A stretch of 64,000 bases of DNA. Origin: Clavaria fumosa (taxonomy: Eukaryota; Basidiomycota; Agaricomycetes; Agaricales; Clavariaceae). The DNA is taken from the NCBI GenBank assembly GCA_951802425.1, contig OX637803.1, positions 1,178,001-1,242,000 of the forward strand, written 5' to 3'. Position numbers and translations under genes: made by a program. Shown here one piece after another: positions 20,958-31,973 of the stretch (position 1 is its first letter; each line of letters opens with the position of its first letter). The notes below the pieces were generated by a model. It saw only the letters and a program-made list of their open reading frames with translations. It was not told where the DNA came from and searched no databases.

Positions 20958-21579
20958 CAGTCATCCACCGGTCCTTGCACCAGTGAATTTTTCAGGCAAG
21001 TGTCACGAAATGTGTATTATAGTTTAATAAAATCGGGTAATACCTATCAAATTAGTACCCTCTAAGCCACATGACTGCCCATTTTAGTCTAAATCAGATT
21101 GAAATTGGCTAATATCGGGGCCAATCTCTGAAAAAACTCGTTATCAGTAGTAATATTAGTCCTTGAACCAGACGTCACGTCACGCATGCCGCATCATGCC
21201 GCCTGCGCCAGCAAGTGACAGTGAGTCAGTGTGACGTGACATGATAACAGCCACTTTGCAAGAGATGGTCTCTCCCTCTCTGTAGAAGTGTTTCCTTAGT
21301 CCAAATTGCAGTAGACCATGTAGAGTACTATCACAGTTCAATGTATGATTTTTTTCAAAACTTATTATGAGGCCGAGAATGCAAATTTACAGAAATTATG
21401 CAATAAATTCAATCTCATTTGAGATCCAAGCATGCAACTGGCAAATCCAATTTTACCTGTATGTACAAGACTATGTAGGCCAAGCTAGTACCATTTTTGA
21501 GGTCATAGGTTTGTTGTATGAGTGTTTAAAAAATTTTGTTTCAAGGACCGGTGCTGGTTCAAGGACCGGTGGATGACTG
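20958..21579. mobile_element. Pogo/Tc1-like MITE with TA target duplication
   Basis: 622 bp element with perfect 20 bp terminal inverted repeats: left end cagtcatccaccggtccttg, right end its reverse complement. TA lies on both sides (20956-20957 and 21580-21581). The same site in arm A is empty and has a single TA, which proves insertion with TA duplication. There is no long open frame, so it is non-autonomous. The caaggaccgg motif is repeated inside the right end (21542 and 21560). CAGT termini plus TA duplication are typical of the pogo/Fot1 branch. Confidence 0.88.
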
Positions 21580-21919
21580 TATATTTGGGAGGGTGAAAGA
21601 CAGAGCTGGGAGTGCAGTATAAGCACGACTGCGAAGCCCTCATCCAGCCTAATACTCACGTATTAGCTAGATACCAGTCTCTCTGTTGCTTCTGCTGCCG
21701 GTATTTGCCTCCCATTATTCGTTCGGACAAATCTTCCATTTACTACGCGCTATAAAGACGGGGGCTCATGGTGTCCATGCACCAGCTGCTTCGCTCAGGA
21801 CTCGATCCAGGGCGGCGTATCTGACTTCCATCCGTAACCATGGATAAAAAATATCTTCGGGACTCCCGAGTAATTTTTTATTCTAATCAGAGATATGTAG
21901 AGCTGTAGCATGGCCTCAA

Positions 21920-24900
21920 CTACGAATCACGTAGTATGTCTACCACGCCTCTCTGCGGCGATAACACTGCAGCAACCTTACTTGACAATTCAAATGCATT
22001 TCCTCCGTCATACGCAACCAGATCCAACACACTAGGAATTTCGAGCATTTTCTCTAGATTCGTCGATGCAAGCTCATACGCGCGGCGCCTGTTGATCCTT
22101 CCATTTGACACCAAAGAAGCCTGATAGTTTAAAAATGATCCGAACCGTGAGTCTCGTTCGGGCGGGCACGAAACATATCAAAGGGAGAATGTAAGGGGGG
22201 ACTGACCCAAGTAGCTTCGAATCGTGCATTCCTTGCCACAGAGGCCTCACCTACTCCCAAGCCTACCATTACATTGTGTGCAAGGAGTACAGCTATGGTC
22301 GTTTCATCAGACAAAGGTGGCCCGGGCAATCTAAAAAAAACAATTCAGATGATTCAGCACGCCATTTGAAAAAAGGATTGCTGCTTGCATGCGCCGATTC
22401 TCCCATATCAAAGGGAATGGTCGTACAGGATCTAGAATGACCCCCACACCTGCTTTACCTACAAGGATGAGATATTGGCAACATACAAATAAGTCATTTT
22501 TCAAATACTAACTGATCTCTTCAGCAACGAGATGAGCTTCAGTTGCACCAGAGAAGATCATCTTCATCTTCGAGCCTTTGATCGTCTCGACTTCTTCTTT
22601 GAGAAGTAGTAATGTTGACATGACATCTGCTCCACCGACTTCGACCACCAGTGGTACTGCGCCCTGGGTTCTAAGTCAGGGACAGGGTGAAACCACACAA
22701 TAATCAACCTCACCTCGCTAGATTTCTCGAACCAGTATGCCTAAATAACAGGTGGTGATCAGCATGATATTGCTCATTGCAAGGTCACAAGACCATACCG
22801 TCTGCGTGTCGTCCTTCACGCCGAGTAAATGCTTTCTCAGCAAAGCTATCTGCGCGCTCACACTCACGTCTCCCTCTACGTTGAGTCTGCCTACTGCGAC
22901 GTGCAACGCTGTCATATCCTGGATCAATGCACCCTTATCCAGAGCGTTCTTGCCTCCGGTACGGAAGGTAGTAGAAAAGCCGTGAATTAAGCCCGCGCTT
23001 GAGCCGGAAAATGAAGGAGGCACATAAAGCGATGACGTTGCATGAGTGACTCCCGACTGATAAGCATACCTGGAAAGGAGAATAATGTTGATCAGGCCAG
23101 GCATGCGGCAGACAGGGAAAAAAAACATACAGTGCATTTCGGGTCTGGAACATCAGGGCATCAACTGCTCTTAAAAGCTCACCGTTGTAACTTGTGGGAT
23201 CGGGCATGTCACCTCGGCCAGTAGAAGGTTCAAAGATCATCTCCCCCAAGCCCAAAGGTGACCCGAACGACATGAAACCAGGTGAAATTGACCCTCCGTG
23301 GAGGTCAACCTCTGTGTAGATGCCCTTCAAGGAATCGGGTAGACAGGTCTTTGCGGTTCCTAGACAAATTATTGCTCCCTTCTCCACAACGACTACCCTG
23401 GCCGTATCTTCATTTGAGTCGGAGTGCTGAGAGACGATCTCTTCAATTTCCCCGTCAGCTGATTTGGTCCATACTTCCGTTACATTGCGAAAGACAACTT
23501 TTCCTGTTATCACGCGCTTCTCGAATGGAGGGATACCATCCGATTCAATGGCCTTTCTTTGTTCCGCATCCCAATTCGGGACTTGAGGGACACTCGCCCA
23601 CTTGGATCCTTCCTTAACTTTGCCCGCCATTCCCTCATTGCGGCCGGTTTCTGGTGATTGCGAGAGAATTTGCTGCATACCATCTATCCAGACTTGTATT
23701 GGTGTAGCACCGAGATGGAGTGGATGCGAATCCCATAGCACCACGTCAGCATCTGCACCAACACGTAAGACGCCAATACGATGATCGAGTCCTGCAGCGG
23801 CAGCAGGCACAGATGTGACAGATGTCATAGCCAGATGAGACGGTAGACCATAATAGTGCGCCTGCTGTGCCTCAAACATCAGGTATCGAGAATTGAGTAC
23901 TGGATGATCTGACTTTCGGTGTGAATAGCTTGAATCAAATGCTTGAAAAAGTGATTGAAAATATTGAGAGTACCTTCATAACTACTGGAATATCATTGCT
24001 GGCTAGGATGGCGGGCGCAAATTCGGATCCCCGATATGCTTCCCGCTTGTAACTGAAGGACAATGTGTGTTTAAACATGCTATAGTAATATAGGAATTCG
24101 GACTCACCGGGAAAGAATTGCAAACATAGCAACCACAGGGGGTCCCCCCCAACTACAGTATACCATAATAAGCAGGAGCAATTACCACAAGGAAAGAGAC
24201 TACAGCACTCACACTCGTTTAAGGAGGTCGGGGACAAGCCAGGCTTCATCCGCATGATGAAAGGATGCAAGATGAAATTGGAACTCATTCGTTAACTGGA
24301 AGGGATGATGAGTGCAACGCAAAATTAGATCTCCCTTAGACAGACGTACGCGAACAATAGCATCGAGATCGACTGCTTCATAGCAATGATTTGAAATCTG
24401 TGTTGTCTCTTAGAGGCACACCGCACAAAGCTTGCCCAATTGCGAACACACCTTGACTCGACCACGCAAGACATCGACTAGCATTTCCCATTCTAAGCTC
24501 TCAGGGAATGGCCCTTCAAGCGAATCCCACCGTCCGGCCATGGCATCTTGACAATATTCATCCTGAGATTCCTTAATCTTACGGGCTTCATTATATGCAG
24601 AACGCATAGACCAGGCAGTATCCATTCGTGTGCCATATTCTCGCATATTCTCCCCGCATGCTTGTCTAATATGGTCACACAGTCAACCCAACAAAAGGTC
24701 AGAGAATTGCCGTGGGCTATAGGGTTACAATGCTAACTTTAAGTGGCGCCAGCGTAGAGGGAGACCGGAGTTGGCGCCATTTCCGTCAAGCTGATGTGGA
24801 GGCTCGACGACCATAGCTGAAGCCGAGTTCTCCTTTGTTTTGCGCAACTTGATTACGAATGCTTGGCCACCTGTTCATGTGCGTCAGTGTGAGGCCTAGT

Positions 24901-25742
24901 GATTCCAGAAATATATCACCAATGGCATTGCCGCTGCCAGGAAGTACCTGAGCAGATGTTACACCTCCGCCAACAGTCAATCGGTATGCGTCGTCGTGTG
25001 TGTTCAGACCATCGATACTTCTCAACCATGGTGCGATTGGGCCGTTAGGTGAATTGTAGTCGATGGCACCTTGTTATTCAGACAGAAATGAGTAACTCGA
25101 GATTGAAGCCCTGGGAAAGCTTACCTTCCAATATTGGTACACTAGAGACCCCGAGGTGGGAATGCAAGTCCACTCGAAACGCATCTTACTCAGAATTGAA
25201 GCAAGACATGGTAAAATAGAAGCCTCACCTAGCCCAGGCGTCACCCATGCACCATTAGCGTGCACCACGGTAAGGTTGAAGGCATGGGCAAGTAAGGATT
25301 GCGGGATATCTCCGATATGCTTCACAAGACCCTTGTCCAAAAGTATATCACCATACATAATTTCGGTGCCATTGGCCATTCCAGTCCATATGGTAGCATT
25401 TTTTATCAGAGTGGCACGCGTCCCCACTTCATACCTGTCAGATTCGTGTCTCTTGTGGAAATCGTTTGGCACTCTCGGAACATCTTTCAACGCTGTACAT
25501 CGGCTTTCAAATAGAAAGTCGTTGTCGTCAAAAAAATCTTCTCAACCACGTAAGACACACCGAAGAATATGTTCAGCATTTGAAGGAATGCGTTGTGCAC
25601 GATGACCAGAAGAAACACGCAGTTGGTATCCAAGCACGATCACAAGCACAAGCGAGATGCAGAACGCGACGACCAGTCTCTGACTCAAGTTGGGCGTTAA
25701 GCCGGCGTGAACAGGTGGAGGTCGGAAACCCTTGGTCGACAT
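21920..25742 (-). CDS. Membrane-anchored two-domain amidohydrolase (CE9-like), copy 2
   Basis: Inverted duplicate of the gene at 10534-14353 with the same exon layout. It starts MSTKGFRPPPVHAGLTPN at 25742, followed by one membrane segment, and ends VVDILRDS at 21920. The metal-ligand exons of domain 1 are intact (VDLHSHLGV, LASFHHAHEAWL, the SDH exon). The second half again lacks HxH (SISPGFMSFGSPLG). About 20 substitutions separate the two proteins over the first 250 residues of the exon beginning MFEAQQAHYYG, without any stop or frameshift, so both copies look functional. The intron after VSSVPILEG has a normal GT donor where copy 1 has GC. The residues after that intron differ as well (GAIDYNSPNG here, GTRDHNSPNG in copy 1). 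Confidence 0.8.
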
Positions 25743-26631
25743 GGTGAAGGTTAGAAGTTCGAATTCAAGCTGTTGTTTGAATCGAACACCCGATAATATA
25801 TTGCGAATATTGTAAGTCCCTGAGTACACAAAATGAGACGCCGGATTTGCAATGGGCTCGGAAGTTAGATATATTTTTGTACGGGTAGCATCTTGAACGC
25901 GGTAACAACCGAGTCTAATCGGATGACCAAGCAGGATTGTCGGAACCTGAATAAGTGGAGGCGAACACGGCGCGAACTGAAACTCCCACAGATGCGGGGC
26001 ATCTAGACGCGCGGGGAATGAGGCGCACAGGACAAAAGGACGCACGGAGCGTGGGAGGCACGGATGCCAAGGGAGGGTAAGAGCTTCGTGGTGTTCGAGT
26101 CACAGATTATAGTAGTAAATACATCCACGATAGAGGTGAACACATTCCACTGTGATGTGTCGTGTGCCAGTCAATGGCACTAACATCCTAAATTACTGCG
26201 CGAAGCCAAAGGATCGATTGCACAACCAGAACTCATACACACTAGTCGGCGAGAGAACACCAAACCCCCACCTATCATCAAACTTTTACACCAGCCCGTG
26301 CCGAGTAAGCCCTCCCGCTCCAAAGGACAAGCCTTACTCAAGCCCGTGATCCCTGGTCCGACATCTCGTACGCAGGTCCCTTCGGTCCCTCCTCCAATGT
26401 CAGCGTTTGTCCAGCACCCTACACCAGGGAAATAGGAAAAGACACGCGCGATATACGAACAACAACTCGATCCATACCTGTGATTCATGGACAGCGAGAC
26501 GTTCAGCTCGGAAGGAGGTCGAGACTAGACTCCCAGACAGTCCTCCGTGGCTACTACTCGCCAATGCGTGACGAGAATTCAGCGTTGCTAGGAACGAATT
26601 CGCATATACTGCAAATCGAATGGCTCAATGA

Positions 26632-28505
26632 TCAGAGGGGGACGTTAATGAAAGAAGGAATTTTAGTGTCACATTTGCCTATCGTGAAATCGAAGGCGAA
26701 GCTGTAGAATGAATGTGGGAGTAGGACAAACTGCAAAGAAAAATGATGTGTGAGGGATTGCTCTTGCAAATATGACCAGATCGCACCAGGATTACTTCAA
26801 TAATGGCGACAACGCTGTAAAGAAGATCCATTATAGTCGATTTTCGGCACACCCGAATGACAAGATCACGTACGACGTCAGAACGCAGCGGTTGATTGCG
26901 AAGACGATCAGTCGGTTGATAATAGTGTTTGTGCTGACAGAGGCTCGTTTAAGACCAAAGAGCAGTCGGAACACGTCACTTACTCCTTAAAACCCGACCG
27001 ATTCATGTCCAGAAGCGTACAAAGCGCCAGAGCTATCAGCACGTCCGACAGGATAGCAGCTATCGCAAATGGCGTCGCCGCGGTAAACTGAAGGATAACA
27101 CAACTAAGAGGGTCGAGAGCTTGAAGGAAAAAGGGATAGTTACGTTGACTTCTGGCAACCGACGGAATTGCTTTTTTATGAAGCTGGGGAAGGCTTGAGC
27201 ACATGAAGGCAGAGAAGTAGACACAAATACAGACAACTCTACCACAGTTTCTGAAATTGAGTAATATATCAGCGACGTACATCCACTGCGCTTTCATCCG
27301 CATCCGACGAACCTATACCAAATACTATTGATCGGCGCAATAACGTTAGCACGCGACATCGCGAGCACATGCGATGACCGACCGAAATGGGCAACCACGA
27401 AGAATCCCTAGAGAACACCTCGGTTGGCCACTATGTCTCCGAATCCAAGTTTTGGACTCACAATAATGGATGTTATCCACCACTTGAATCGCGGTTTGCA
27501 CACTACTCCCACTCAGCACCATACACAATAATTGTTGTCAATAAAGAAGCACGCACGGCGATATATCCGTTTTGTGAAGAAACTATAGCGCCCTCTTTAA
27601 TAGAAAAGCAAGGCACGGTGAAATATCAATAACATACCCTTGAACAATGACAGCTATTACAATCTACATATCCAAAGAGTTAATTGCGACACATATACAG
27701 TGTAATTAGGACTTGCATTGACGGCGAGGGAGGCCTATGTTCGGAAAGCTCAGATTGAGTAACAGATGTTTGAATCGGAAGATCGGGACTTGCATAGAGA
27801 GACCTGAAAATGCAATGTGAGAAGGCATTATCTGGGTATCCTGGAGACAAAGACTTACCAAATGCCATCAGCCCGGGCTTGAGGTTTGTACGTGTCGGAT
27901 ACCTGTGCAGCGCGCGATTTCGTCTTTATATCGCTCAAGGAAATCTTGGCACTTACGAGATAAGCATATAGAGCATGATTCACTGTAAGAGATGGTCGGG
28001 ACCCAAAACGAGACAATAGATGGTGAGCAGAACGCACTGAAGATGATGTGTAGTGTGTCCAAAATCCTATAGGGCAATGCCAAGTAAATTCAAGGTTGAA
28101 CCAAGGCTCATTAGGAACCGTATCACACCATATGACCCAGACCTTTGTAGGACGAATTCATGTGAGGGATTATTATCAGCATATTCTATATGCACGCTTA
28201 CCATAGCTTGTATTGTTTGAGGATCAGTTGGGTAATGGATAAAGTAAAAATATGTCTGATAGGCATGTATCAGAGTGGCCCCTAGCAAGTGTCATCAGAC
28301 AAACCTGCGTCGTCGTGATCCCATACAGCCTGCATTGCGTGTTTTATCAATGATAAAGGGATGGAGGTAAAAAGATGGCACGCACGCCATTGAAACAGCC
28401 GCGCCAATGTACATAGCGCCTTGTTTTTTATTGTTGTTGAGATTGAGAAGTGATGCGGCCGATTCTAGTCAAGAGCTCACCAAAGGTCGTATCGAACGAG
28501 TCCAT
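26632..28505 (-). CDS. Seven-helix membrane protein with C-terminal DUF6534-type domain
   Basis: Basidiomycete-expanded membrane family of unknown function. Exon 1 is MDSFDTTFG (start 28505), then AMYIGAAVSMA, LYGITTTQ and TYFYFIHYPTDPQTIQAM. ILDTLHIIF + MNHALYAYL crosses a short intron, followed by a loop ending GIWSL. After a poorly resolved middle, the conserved tail reads FTAATPFAIAAILSDVLIAL and CTLLDMNRSGFK. The DUF6534 core reads TNTIINRLIVFAINRCVLTS and VVAIIEVIL, ending FVLLPHSFYS..INVPL at 26632. The middle exons (about 27250-27870) are hard to place: the expected helix after WSL is not obvious, so the gene may be slightly damaged. The stop codon sits at the outer edge of arm B. It shares a ~335 bp divergent promoter region with the paraoxonase-like gene. 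Confidence 0.68.
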
Positions 28506-28840
28506 TCTTGGTTTCGCCAACAGGAGGTCTTATGGATTTAACCTGGAATGCTCAACGCCAGAGTGGTGGGCCAGACGAGAAAAGCGGGGGCTAAACCACC
28601 ACGGTATACTGGCTGCGGAGACATCTTGATGGTTGATGAATCGAAGCTCAGTCAATGTGCACCTTGGTCAAGTCACGAGATCAACCTGCCCGATGCGCTC
28701 GTATCCGTGACTAGCGTGTGAGTATTTGCGCGGAGGCATTACTCCGCGCTCCGATTATTAGCCGCGTCCAGGTCTTCGCGTCGCGTTGTGCCGTCTCTCG
28801 CCCGTTAACTTTACAACCCTCCCCAGTCACCGTTCTAGAG
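28506..28840. other. Divergent promoter region
   Basis: Between the DUF6534-type and paraoxonase-like starts. The right part (from about 28675) is duplicated at 20035-20139 in front of the pseudogene, including ctctcgcccgttaactttacaaccctcc-like sequence just upstream of the ATG. No motif could be assigned. Confidence 0.5.
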
Positions 28841-30185
28841 ATGCGAAGCTATTTACCATGGCTCGTTGGCGCTTTGGTATGTGCACTGTATACCGTCGTC
28901 TACGTGCCTGATTTCTCTACAGGCCTTTCTCCTCTGGCGCAACGGTCGTGGCTGGCGGAACACACTTGCGCTTCCAGATTATCCTCTAAGTTACTACTAT
29001 GCGGGCGATTCCAATACCCACTGCAATGTCGTTCGGGAGAAAGACATGCGGTTCTGTGAAGATGCTGTCTTCTGGGATCTGCTAGATGCAGCTGGCAACT
29101 TGAAGGAACGAAAACTGCTCCTGAGCTGCGACCCAAACAGGCCGAACTGGAACACCGTCATGGGACCCCTCAGGGACCCTCAACCACGCGGCTCTCTGTG
29201 GGTATACGCCCCAGGGGACATGGCTCACCAAGCCCGACCACAACGGATGTCCCTCGTCGGTTACCCACGAGGACACGAATTTCACCCCTTGGGTCTCGAC
29301 GTGTGGCCCTCTCACGCGGGGAACGCCTCGCACCTCTTCGTCGTGAATCACGCGCGCGTCCAAACCGTGATCGAGCAGTTCCTACTCGACCCTTCGGACC
29401 CGGCGGCCGCACGCTGGGTGCGCACCCTCTCGCATGCGCGCTTCGTCTCGCCCAACGCACTCGCCCTCACGTCGCCCACATCGTTCTACGTCACAAACGA
29501 CCACCTCATGACCCGGCGCCTCCCCAGCCCGCTCGGAAACATCCTCCCCATCACCGAGAGCCTCCTCGCCCTCCCGCTCGGCTGGTTGGCGCACGTCTCC
29601 ATTGAGCCAGAGTCGGAACCCCCGGGTGCTCCCCCGTCTGATGGGCCCAGGCCCGTCACGCTCAAGCACACGATCGTCCAGTTCGGCGTGCCCTTCGCAA
29701 ACGGGGTCGCGCTCTCCCCGGACCGTGCACAGCTCGCTCTCGCGTCCACGACCCTGCAACACGTGGACTTCTACGCGCGGGACCCGTACACGCACGCGCT
29801 CACGCACATGCACACGGTCCCGCTCCCCTTCAGCGTCGACAACGTCCGCTACGACGACGACGGTGCCCTTATCGTCGCGGGCCACCCGAATTTTCTCTCG
29901 CTCATCCGCGTGGCCGCGGGCAAGGACACGGTAGCGCCTAGCTGGGCCATGGCCGTCTCGCCGCGCAAGTCTGGCGCGCGCGTCGGTTCTTACGAACACG
30001 ATCCAGAGGCGCCCGTATCTGCCGCTTCCAGAGTTCCCCCCGTCCCCAGTCACGAGATCCAGACGCTCTATCAGAGCAACGGCACTGGCTTCTCCGCCTC
30101 AAGTACTGTATTACGGGACACTACTACAGGAACCTTATACATGACAGGTCTCTACGAGGAAGGGCTCCTCACATGTCACCCATAA
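28841..30185 (+). CDS. Paraoxonase/arylesterase-like calcium-dependent phosphotriesterase
   Basis: Two exons, 28841-28876 and 28923-30185, separated by a 46 bp GT-AG intron (432 aa). The N-terminus MRSYLPWLVGAL + AFLLWRNGRGW forms a short hydrophobic anchor or signal, so the enzyme is probably secretory or membrane-bound. Family landmarks are CEDAVFWDLLDAAGNL (first blade with metal-ligand acid), GHEFHPLGLDVWPSHAGN, HLFVVNHARVQTVIEQF, SPNALALTSPTSFYVTNDHL, VPFANGVALSPDRAQLALAS and STVLRDTTTGTLYMTGLYEE near the end. These fit the six-bladed propeller of PON-like lactonases/arylesterases. The 3' half is much more GC-rich than the rest of the local region. A broken copy lies at 20040-20806. Confidence 0.87.
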
Positions 30186-30539
30186 AAATTAAAAGCGTAG
30201 CAGAGCGTAGGTGCGCTGTATGAACAATACGAGAAGGTTGAAAGAAAAGGCCGACGTCGAACCATCGCGCTTGATTATTGGTCGAAGCGAGGAGAGAGGC
30301 TGAGGACAGAATACTAACATATCAACACAATGTTTACCCACAAGCCTTTGAAAATGTACTTGTACAACGGGAGGGGTCAGAGGAGGGGATCCGCATACTA
30401 GATCGAAGATAAAAAGAGGCAATATAAGTAAAAGAAATCTTGACAACTGCACAGGCAAAATAAAAGCGATTCAAATTCTAAATTAGGTGAAATTTGGCAG
30501 CAACGACCTGTGAGTGTTATTAGCGCCAAGCGGCAAAGA
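30186..30539. other. Convergent 3' region
   Basis: 3' flanks of the paraoxonase-like gene (plus strand) and the Bqt4-like gene (minus strand). An 89-codon minus-strand frame here has no recognisable content. Nothing else seen. Confidence 0.5.
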
Positions 30540-31798
30540 CTACGAGGAAAAAATTGCGATTGAAACATACACTGCACCCAAACCGACGGCAAACGCCGCC
30601 ACGCCCCAAGCGAACGACTTCTGGGTTGGAGCCAGTCGGAACCGACTAACCCGAGCATTGGTCGCGATGGCTCTCTCTTCGGATTCGGGTTCTTGAATGT
30701 TGAGTTGAGTCGGCATCTCCTGTTCCGCTTCTGCTCTTCCCCGCTTGGACTGGACAACCGAAGAAGCTTCCATCGCAGCCTCCCTCTCTGCCTTCAGGTT
30801 CGCTATGAGCGCTTTCTGCTCGGCCACATCCTCCTTGAGCATGTCCTCTCCCAGGCGCGCAGCGGTCTCAGCGTCCTCATCGGGCCCGTGCTTAGCCTCC
30901 TCTAGCAGCTTGGGGAGTTCCACACGGACGGACTTGGCGCCCTTGGGCATCTTCGCGGTCCTTCTGGGCGGCGAGGCGGGCGTGGGGTTCGGAGGAGCGG
31001 GGCTCGAGCTCTTCGTGCGTGCCGATCGCCTCGGCACAGACAGCGACGTGGACTGCGCTTTGGACGACGGTGGCGTTGCCTCCTTGCGTCGCTTCGCAGG
31101 GTTGGGCGAGTCCGTCATAGGGGGAGAAGGCAGCTTCTTAGACGACGGCGGGCTCGGATGGGCGTTTGCTTTGCCCGAGCGGCGGTAGTTGGCGGAGGGG
31201 TCGGGCGACGCGGCTGCCATAGCTTTGACGACGCTGCTGAGAGAGTACGTGTCTGCGATGGCCAGCGCGTCCTCTGGGCTGACCCAGACGCCTGCGAGAC
31301 GGACGATGGACTGATCCTTAGACGACCCGTTATTCTTGGCAACATCAAAATTCTCCTTAACCCAGCTTGTCTCTCTCTTCTCATCGGTTTCGCTCGCTTC
31401 TGGAAAGGCAGCGCGGAACATGGTAGTGAGACTGATTGCGCCCGTGTCAAATCGACGGAGTATGAACGCATGACCGCTTCCCTGAGAAAGGAAGAATTGG
31501 ATTTGAGTCGGGGCTAAATTGTCTCAGGGAGCAGACTCACTGTTGGTGTAGGAATCTTCATCCTGCCGACCTGTTGATGGATGCCGCTTGAGCATTACAC
31601 GGACAAAGCAATGCATGTTGGACATACTTACCAAGATATCTTGGCCTTGACAGGTAAGAATTTGATACTTGACTGGCGGCAACACACCGCCATCGACTGT
31701 ACGAGATCAGGTCAAACTGTGGCAATAGGCCCTATGCAGAAGTACTGACAAGGCAAGCGACTGTTGGCGAGAGTGTGAGGCAGAGCTGGTCTGGACAT
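30540..31798 (-). CDS. Bqt4-like inner nuclear membrane protein (APSES/KilA-N fold)
   Basis: Starts at 31798 (MSRPALPHTLANSRLP), followed by short exons reading GGVLPPVKYQILTCQGQDIL, VGRMKIPTPT and HAFILRRFDTGAISLTTMFR. The long last exon begins with AAFPEASETDEKRETSWVKE and has RLAGVWVSPEDALAIADTYS and DPSANYRRSGKANAH. This is the APSES-like DNA-binding fold of S. pombe Bqt4. A long basic Ser/Pro linker (PAKRRKEATPPSS) and a coiled coil (MLKEDVAEQKALIANLKAER) follow. One C-terminal membrane helix (SFAWGVAAFAVGLGAVYVSI) ends at 30540. Bqt4 anchors telomeres, via Rap1 and Bqt3, to the nuclear envelope. The tail-anchored layout separates it from ordinary APSES transcription factors. Confidence 0.82.
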
Positions 31799-31973
31799 TG
31801 CGACTGTCGGAGGATAAACGGATGTGCAACGAGATAGAAGTCGTAGTTTTTGGCGGGCGATCAAGTCGCGCGTTCCAAGCGAGGACGAGAATTGGTTCAA
31901 ACAAATGTCAACTTTGTTGAGCCATCCGTGGGAACACACGGGTTTCTATTGATATTACAGTACACAAGGTACA

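Larger units (their letters stand above)
20804..26637 (-). repeat. Inverted duplication, arm B (~5.8 kb)
   Basis: Reverse-complement copy of 9832-14866, longer mainly because of a 622 bp MITE. The inner end (20806-20917) is an orphan piece of the exchanger's last exon fused to the broken paraoxonase gene. The outer end (26637) coincides with the stop codon region of the DUF6534-type gene, sharing the ctctgatcattgag string with the left end of arm A. Confidence 0.9.

Noticed and set aside
29382..30053. 223-codon frame antisense to the paraoxonase-like gene
   Set aside because: Arg-rich shadow frame caused by the high GC content of the sense exon.
30745..31188. 147-codon frame antisense to the Bqt4-like gene
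   Set aside because: Low-complexity mirror of the Ser/Pro-rich linker on the other strand.
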